Positions 4,753-9,144 of a DNA stretch of 9,144 nucleotides are shown here, piece after piece. The DNA is taken from positions 1 to 9,144 of the forward strand of contig DAOUFU010000122.1 of assembly GCA_034429275.1 (NCBI GenBank), in the 5' to 3' direction. The translations under genes were made by a program, and so were the position numbers. This DNA comes from DAOUFU01 sp034429275. GTDB taxonomy: Bacteria > Chloroflexota > Anaerolineae > Aggregatilineales > Aggregatilineaceae. How positions within the stretch are numbered: position 1 is the stretch's first letter; the number at the start of each line of letters is the position of its first letter. The notes beneath the pieces are model-generated. The model was not told where the DNA came from. It worked only from the letters and a program-made list of their open reading frames with translations, and did not search any database.

Positions 4753-6036
4753 CTACTCATCCGCCGCCGGGGTATCGTCACTCTCAGCGGGTACGTCTTC
4801 GTCAGGTGCGCCTTCGTCCGGCGCGGGCTGATCTTCGGCAGGGGCTTCGCCCGCCTCTGCGGACCGGGCCGCGCTCTCATCGACGCCCCAGCGCTGCGTG
4901 AACCCTACCCGGCGCTGCTCTGGCTCCAGGCGGCTGATGCGCAGTTGTAGCCGGTCGCCCTTTTTGACATAGCTGTACGGCTCTTTGAGCGTACCGTCGC
5001 CCATTTCGCTGAGGTGCAGCAGCCCTTCGAGGCCATCATCCAGCGCGATGAACGCGCCAAAATCGACCACGTTGGTGACTGTCCCCTCGACCAGCATCCC
5101 CTCATCATAGTGATCAAGCGCTTTTTCCCAGGGATCGGCCAGCAGGCGCTTGCGGCTGAGCGCGATGCGGTTGTTCTCGCGGTCGAGGTTCAGCACATAC
5201 ACCTCGATTTCCTGCCCCACCTTGAGCACGTCGCGCGGGTGATCCACGCGGTGCCATGCCAGCTCGCTGACGTGGATCAGGCCATCCGCGCCGCCCAGGT
5301 TGACAAATGCGCCAAAATCGCGCAGGCCGGTCACCGTACCCTTGACCACATCGCCCTCGCCCAGTTCGGAAAGCAGGCGCGCTTTCTGCTGAGCGCGCCA
5401 TTCGCGCTGGGCCTCGCGTTCGGAGAAAATCAGGCGGCGGCGATCCTGATCGACCTCGATCACCTTCACACCGATCTTCTGGCCGCGCAGGTCATCCAAC
5501 ACGTCGCGGCGCTCATTGCCCTGCAGGCCCGCGCTCACCGTCACCATGTGCGACGACGGGATGAAGCCTTCCAGGCTGCGCCAGCGCACCAGCACACCGC
5601 CGCGATTGTGCCCGGTGACTGAGACCTCGACCACTTCGTCGTTTTCCAACAACTTGCGGGCTTCGTCCCAGTCATATTGCTGGAGACCCATGTTGATCGA
5701 AACGACCAGGTTGCCGTCGCTGTCGCGCGGGTTGAGCACATACACCGGCACCGTCTGCCCCACTTTGAGCGACTTCCGGTAGGCCGGGTCGAGTCGTTCC
5801 AGGTCTTGCGATGTGACAATGCCGTCCTGCTTGGCCCCCATATCCACGATGATCTCGTTGGATTCGATCTGCAGGATTTCGGCGTTGCGGATCTCGCCCC
5901 GACGCGGCGGCTCGTAATCGAACGAGGCTTCCAGCATTTGCAGGAAGTCTTCTGGGCCACCCCCGTCCTGCGCCGACGGTTCGTTTGGCTGATCCTGATT
6001 CAGCGGCTGTTCTTGCTTTTTATCGTCGAAGCTCAT
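4753..6036 (-). CDS. rpsA: Ribosomal protein S1 homologue, four S1 domains (paralogue 1)
   Basis: The 427-residue protein has four S1 domains at about residues 46-116, 134-206, 227-298 and 312-383, preceded by a polar Q/D/N-rich start (1-30) and followed by an acidic, alanine/proline-rich tail (388-427). Domain 3 shows the family signature GLRDFGAFVNLGGADGLIH followed by VSELAWHRVDHP, and domain 4 has VVDFGAFIALDDGLEGLLH and LSEMG. Domains 1 and 2 are more degenerate, as expected for the ribosome-docking part of S1. The start is supported by AAGGTGG (6046-6052), 9 nt before ATG 6036. Which paralogue is the main ribosomal S1 cannot be decided from sequence alone. This one has a good ribosome binding site; paralogue 2 has the stronger promoter but an attenuator-like leader. 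Confidence 0.92.
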   Translation of the reverse strand: MSFDDKKQEQPLNQDQPNEPSAQDGGGPEDFLQMLEASFDYEPPRRGEIRNAEILQIESNEIIVDMGAKQDGIVTSQDLERLDPAYRKSLKVGQTVPVYVLNPRDSDGNLVVSINMGLQQYDWDEARKLLENDEVVEVSVTGHNRGGVLVRWRSLEGFIPSSHMVTVSAGLQGNERRDVLDDLRGQKIGVKVIEVDQDRRRLIFSEREAQREWRAQQKARLLSELGEGDVVKGTVTGLRDFGAFVNLGGADGLIHVSELAWHRVDHPRDVLKVGQEIEVYVLNLDRENNRIALSRKRLLADPWEKALDHYDEGMLVEGTVTNVVDFGAFIALDDGLEGLLHLSEMGDGTLKEPYSYVKKGDRLQLRISRLEPEQRRVGFTQRWGVDESAARSAEAGEAPAEDQPAPDEGAPDEDVPAESDDTPAADE

Positions 6037-6110
6037 TCCTAATGTCCACCTTGTGTAGGGAGTCTGCTCGCATCTGGTGCAGGGTTGGCGAACTCTACCG
6101 GGATTGCCGC

Positions 6111-6132
6111 GTCACAACCGGCACGTTGTGAC
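6111..6132. promoter_or_regulatory. Perfect inverted repeat in the S1 (paralogue 1) leader
   Basis: GTCACAAC (6111-6118) and GTTGTGAC (6125-6132) are perfect 8-bp arms around a 6-bp centre. The element lies about 75 nt upstream of the S1 start codon, downstream of the predicted promoter. As DNA it looks like a dimeric repressor operator; as RNA it gives an 8-bp hairpin with a 6-nt loop. It has no U-tract, so it is not a terminator. Confidence 0.6.
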
Positions 6133-6239
6133 ACCTGCCATGTTCGCATCACGATCATAGCACAATAGGAAATCCACAGACGACTCCGCCCCGGCGCATG
6201 AGCCAGCCGCCGCAGCCCGGTACCATCATTCTACATATA

Positions 6240-6268
6240 AGTATAGCCTGAGCTTAGTCGCTCCACAA
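6240..6268 (-). promoter_or_regulatory. Likely promoter of the first S1 gene
   Basis: On the minus strand TTGTGG (6263-6268), a 17-bp spacer and TATACT (6240-6245) give a fair sigma70-type promoter (3 of 6 and 5 of 6). The start near 6233 gives a leader of about 197 nt containing the inverted repeat at 6111-6132. A second -10-like box, TATGAT (6154-6159), lies closer to the gene but lacks a matching -35. Confidence 0.5.
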
Positions 6269-6316
6269 GCGGGACATTAGTAGAGTCATACAATCGGCAT
6301 TTCGGGCGCTTACCAC

Positions 6317-6347
6317 ATAAAAAATGCGCCGGGCATATCCGGCGCAT
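6317..6347 (-). terminator. Intrinsic terminator of the NYN-domain gene
   Basis: ATGCGCCGG (6324-6332) and CCGGCGCAT (6339-6347) form a perfect 9-bp stem with a 6-nt loop; the minus strand continues with a run of six T (ending at 6319). It lies about 37 nt after the stop codon and separates this gene from the S1 unit. Confidence 0.9.
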
Positions 6348-6383
6348 GACAGGCATACAGAAGAGAGAAGCAGGCAGAACGGC

Positions 6384-8588
6384 CTAGCCGTCCTGGTCCT
6401 CATCTTCGGGATCGTCGTCGTACTGGCCAGCGTCTCGATCGTCTTCGCGGTCCTCACCCTCGCTGTCAGAGCCATCATCCGAGCCGCCATCCGGGTTGTC
6501 ACCAGCTACCATCGTCACCGTGTGATGCGTGCGGAACAGGCTGTACAGCCCCGGCTGGCCGGGCACCGACTTGAGCACATTCTCCGACTGCATGATCGAA
6601 ATCCACAGGTCGAGGTCGTGATCGTCCAGGCCGGTCACCTGCTGGATGGCATCGGGCGTGATCGGCGTGCGGCTGTCGTAGAGCGTCAGCAGCGCCCGGA
6701 TGAAGCGGTTGCGCTCGGCCAGGATGTCCATCACCTGCGGCGAGTTTTCTACCAGCGAGATGCCCTTGGTGGTGTAATCGCTCTGCGGATTGATGTATTC
6801 CTGAATGTCCACCGCGCCGTCTTCCTGCAGTTCTTCAACTGCCTGCTGGAAGGTCGTGTTGGGGTCAAATGGGCGCAGACGGCGGTGCAGGCTGCCCAGC
6901 GGGCACCATGCAAAGCCGCGGAAGCTGGTGAACTGCTCCACGCTGACGACCACCCGCCGGATCATGTCATCGACATCGGCGCGCGTCGCACCGGGGATCA
7001 ACTGCTCGGTGATCTGCTCGGCAGGCTCGGCCAGCTTGATCACCGGCACCAGGTCTTCGGGGTTGTGCCGGTGAGGAACCAGTTCGCGAGTCAGCACGCC
7101 CTCGCGCACCAGGGTATCCACCCACTCCGAACGCCAGGTATCGGACGTATTCAAGCCCGGCCCCGTCATGCCGTGATCCATGCCGATCCCTTTGAGCAGA
7201 AAGCCGTAGTTGACATATTCCCAGCCGCGCACCTGGAGCGTATTGGCCACGCGGTGCACGATCCGGTCGCGGATCATGCGCGTCTTTTCGACTTCGCTGT
7301 TGCTCAGGTTGAGCGTGATGGTATTGGCATCCACGTCATAGGACAGCAGCCGCCGCGCGATGGCCTGGTTGAGCAGGTCCTCGGCGCGCTCTTCGTTGGG
7401 CACCACGTGCGTGTTGACCAGTTGGTCAACCAGCATCGTCCGGTCCACGCGGTCCACATCGTGCTGGAGCAGCAGGCGGTCGAGCTGCAAGATCACGCTC
7501 GACCACTGCGACGGGCGGAACTCCGGCTCCACCAGGTCCACTTCGGCATGGAAGCGGCGCGGGCCGGGCACCGGCTGCACCTGCACGGGCATATCGGCAT
7601 GGCGGCGCAGGTTGCAGAAGCTCTCCACATATTCGACGTGCAGCGCCGGGTTCGATTCGACCAGGCGGCTGGTGCTGCCGCGCACCCCCCACACCACCAC
7701 CTGCTTGTTGCGGCTGCGCACCGCGCTGAAGACTTCGTTGAAGTCGCGGTCGCCGGAGGCAATGATGAAGACATCGGCGCTGTCGGGACGCGCGCTGTCG
7801 TCCAGCACCTCTTTGGCGATACGCATATCGGCGCTGTTCTTGCCCGGCAGACTGAAGACCGGGTCGATGCCTGCGCGCGCCAGGCGGCCCGGCACCTCGT
7901 CGGAGATCTCGCGCCCGGTGCGGTCCACCAGCGGGGCGAGACTTCCCCGCTGGCCCCAGGGCGCATAGGCGGCCATGTGGACCACCTGCCCATGCGACTG
8001 GGCCTGCCGGATCATGCCGTTGAGCAGGTCGTCGATGTCCAGGATATAGCCCTGCTCACTCAGGCTGATCGAAATGTTCTCGAAATCGATATACAGCGCA
8101 ACGGTCTTGCTGGGGATGCCCAGGATCGCTTCGAGCGGCTGAAAAATCACGTCGTGCACATCGGGCGGCAGTTCATCGCCCCAGATGCGGATGCGGGCGC
8201 GGTCGGTAGTCTGTACGCGGTGCACCAGGGTAGAGATATCGAGCTGCGTGGTGGCAATGATCAGCTCATCCACCGACTGCGACTCGAAGGAAAAGTAATG
8301 CATGAGCAGTGCGTCGGCCACAAATTTCCGGTCCGGCACGTTGAACAGGTCGTAGCCCTCGCTGGCGAAGCCCTGCTGCACCCTGACGCCCGCGCTGCCG
8401 CTGGGCCGGCGGTAGCGATTCCAGTCGGCCACCGCCACAGCCACCAGTTCGCTGGGGCTGCCCAATCCAGCCGCCAGCGACGCGCTGTTGATCAGGGCGG
8501 TGGCGACCGTCTGAATATCCATCGCCACGCCGCGCGCTTCGAGGCGTTGGAGTAAGTCATCAACATCCACAATCAAAAAAGCGGTCAT
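6384..8588 (-). CDS. Tandem NYN/PIN-like domain protein with winged-helix-like C-terminal region
   Basis: The 734-residue protein has a canonical NYN (LabA/PIN-like nuclease) domain at about 162-325. The expected acidic site is present: D168 and N171 in YIDFEN, D254 in NSAD, and D280 and D282 in SGDRDF. NYN domains of this type are metal-dependent ribonucleases, so RNA cleavage is the likely activity. Residues 1-140 look like a second, degenerate NYN copy: LIVDVDDL (D8) aligns with YIDFEN, D92 with D254, and TTQLD (D117) with SGDRD, with one catalytic Asp lost. Residues about 360-690 contain what look like several winged-helix-type modules, for example around 362-428, 560-600 and 625-685, which could bind nucleic acid. 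The last ~37 residues are almost all D, E, G and S. ATG 8588 has a weak GAGAG 8 nt upstream. It is monocistronic. The substrate is unknown. Confidence 0.88.
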   Translation of the reverse strand: MTAFLIVDVDDLLQRLEARGVAMDIQTVATALINSASLAAGLGSPSELVAVAVADWNRYRRPSGSAGVRVQQGFASEGYDLFNVPDRKFVADALLMHYFSFESQSVDELIIATTQLDISTLVHRVQTTDRARIRIWGDELPPDVHDVIFQPLEAILGIPSKTVALYIDFENISISLSEQGYILDIDDLLNGMIRQAQSHGQVVHMAAYAPWGQRGSLAPLVDRTGREISDEVPGRLARAGIDPVFSLPGKNSADMRIAKEVLDDSARPDSADVFIIASGDRDFNEVFSAVRSRNKQVVVWGVRGSTSRLVESNPALHVEYVESFCNLRRHADMPVQVQPVPGPRRFHAEVDLVEPEFRPSQWSSVILQLDRLLLQHDVDRVDRTMLVDQLVNTHVVPNEERAEDLLNQAIARRLLSYDVDANTITLNLSNSEVEKTRMIRDRIVHRVANTLQVRGWEYVNYGFLLKGIGMDHGMTGPGLNTSDTWRSEWVDTLVREGVLTRELVPHRHNPEDLVPVIKLAEPAEQITEQLIPGATRADVDDMIRRVVVSVEQFTSFRGFAWCPLGSLHRRLRPFDPNTTFQQAVEELQEDGAVDIQEYINPQSDYTTKGISLVENSPQVMDILAERNRFIRALLTLYDSRTPITPDAIQQVTGLDDHDLDLWISIMQSENVLKSVPGQPGLYSLFRTHHTVTMVAGDNPDGGSDDGSDSEGEDREDDRDAGQYDDDPEDEDQDG

Positions 8589-8864
8589 TCGCAGCGCTCT
8601 CTAACCCATGCCTCAAGGGACCAGTAACCATCCCCAACCCTGTCGGGGCGTGGCGAACTACATGCATACGTTTGCGGAGTTTGGGCGACATTCGGGCGGG
8701 CAGAACACACTGAGGCAACAATTCTTCTGCGTCAAACTCTTTTTGGGTGCACAGTTCCCCGACTGGTCCAGCCTCAAAAAAATATATTGTGGACAGCCTT
8801 GAATAACCAGCTTTAGCTCGCCTGGGTCGCCAGCCCACACACAAACCGCGCATTAACTCACTTC

Positions 8865-8893
8865 ATTGTAGCAGGGGCCGGGTGATTTTCCAA
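8865..8893 (-). promoter_or_regulatory. Likely promoter of the NYN-domain gene
   Basis: On the minus strand TTGGAA (8888-8893), a 17-bp spacer and TACAAT (8865-8870) match the consensus at 4 of 6 and 5 of 6. The start near 8858 predicts a leader of about 270 nt (8589-8858). That stretch holds no gene or clear hairpin I can support, only an A/T-rich run at 8775-8789. Confidence 0.5.
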
Positions 8894-8987
8894 GTGACAT
8901 TTTTGTATCAGCGGCCTTTTCCAGGCGAGATTGGCTAGTTTGACCAAGTGTTTTGGGCGATTTTCATCAAAAAAAAGGGGCGGAACT

Positions 8988-9001
8988 TGCAAGCGCTTTC
9001 A
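8988..9001. promoter_or_regulatory. LacI/GalR-family-type operator
   Basis: TGCAAGCGCTTTCA fits the LacI-family pattern TGNAANCGNTTNCA (close to the CcpA cre site) at every fixed position, around the central CG. It lies about 95 bp upstream of the NYN promoter and to the left of whatever gene follows the window. Regulators of this family mostly control sugar uptake genes, so the target is more likely a gene beyond 9144 than the NYN gene; this is inference. Confidence 0.55.
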
Positions 9002-9061
9002 ATCAACAGGCGGCGAACCATCCGGTGATAGGCAGGGGGATTGCATCAAAATATGTGACCC

Positions 9062-9124
9062 GCGCGAGTCCGGCCTCACCCCCACCTTCGCCGCGCCCTG
9101 CGGGCGCGTTGTCGGTTGCCCCCT
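9062..9124 (+). repeat. Dispersed intergenic repeat, copy B
   Basis: GAGTCCGGCCTCACCCCC (9066-9083), then a hairpin CGCGCCC-TGC-GGGCGCG (9092-9108), then TTGCCCCCT (9116-9124). The order and sequence match copy A at 1443-1491 in opposite orientation. Similar C-rich CTCACCCCC...CCCTCTCC elements are common between genes in Chloroflexota and some cyanobacteria, as far as I recall. The copy probably continues past the window edge. Confidence 0.6.
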
Positions 9125-9144
9125 CTCCGAAAATTTTCGGAGAG
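9123..9144. repeat. Perfect 22-bp palindrome at the window edge
   Basis: CTCTCCGAAAA is followed directly by its exact reverse complement (9123-9133 and 9134-9144), with no spacer. It overlaps the end of repeat copy B and could extend further outside the window. It may be the terminal hairpin of that repeat element, or a bidirectional terminator whose central A/T run supplies the U-tract. Confidence 0.7.

Noticed and set aside
6111..6132. CRP-type site (TGTGA-N6-TCACA)
   Set aside because: The half-sites are in the reverse order, TCACA then TGTGA with 10 bp between, which does not fit the CRP consensus.
6324..8555. A 743-residue open frame on the plus strand opposite the NYN gene
   Set aside because: It is the antisense shadow of a GC-rich gene: histidine-, alanine- and valine-rich with no recognisable domain, while the minus strand encodes clear NYN motifs and has its own terminator.
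8560..8853. A 97-residue minus-strand frame overlapping the NYN start
   Set aside because: It starts only about 5 nt after the predicted transcription start, has no Shine-Dalgarno sequence, no recognisable domain and a composition typical of leader sequence.

Overview
The window looks like GC-rich bacterial chromosome, probably from the Chloroflexota (Anaerolineae-like). This placement is an inference from the two four-domain S1 proteins, the NYN-domain protein, the proline/glutamine/tryptophan-rich membrane protein and the 'CTCACCCCC' type intergenic repeat; no rRNA marker is present. It carries seven protein-coding loci. Six lie on the minus strand and one, a phosphoribosyltransferase, on the plus strand. 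No tRNA, rRNA, CRISPR array or insertion sequence was seen.

Layout, left to right. Positions 58-92 hold a terminator for the minus-strand gene at 122-1192. That gene encodes a membrane protein with a long Q/W/P/G-rich tail and is interrupted by an in-frame TAG at 1049-1051. A divergent intergenic region (1193-1600) holds likely promoters for both directions, a perfect 18-bp tandem repeat and one copy of a dispersed repeat. The plus-strand phosphoribosyltransferase (1601-2155) converges on a minus-strand block of translation genes: infA (2355-2612), rpsU (2740-2934) and two S1-type RNA-binding proteins (3078-4328 and 4753-6036). Further right is a 734-residue protein with two NYN/PIN-like domains (6384-8588). 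A long promoter and regulatory region with a LacI-family-type operator and a second dispersed-repeat copy fills 8589-9144.

The translation block is the functional core. S1, bS21 and IF-1 all act at the 30S subunit during initiation: mRNA capture, support of Shine-Dalgarno pairing and A-site blocking. Although the genes are collinear, an intrinsic terminator lies after every one of them, so they look like separately tuned units, or attenuated readthrough units, rather than a simple operon.

The most interesting signal is upstream of the second S1 gene (3078-4328). A perfect consensus sigma70-type promoter (TTGACA, 17 bp, TATAAT) at 4574-4602 drives about 185 nt of RNA that can fold into a long rod and ends in an intrinsic terminator at 4382-4418, about 55 nt before the start codon. 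This is either a small RNA gene or an attenuated, structured leader controlling S1. The two S1 paralogues appear to be an old tandem duplication.
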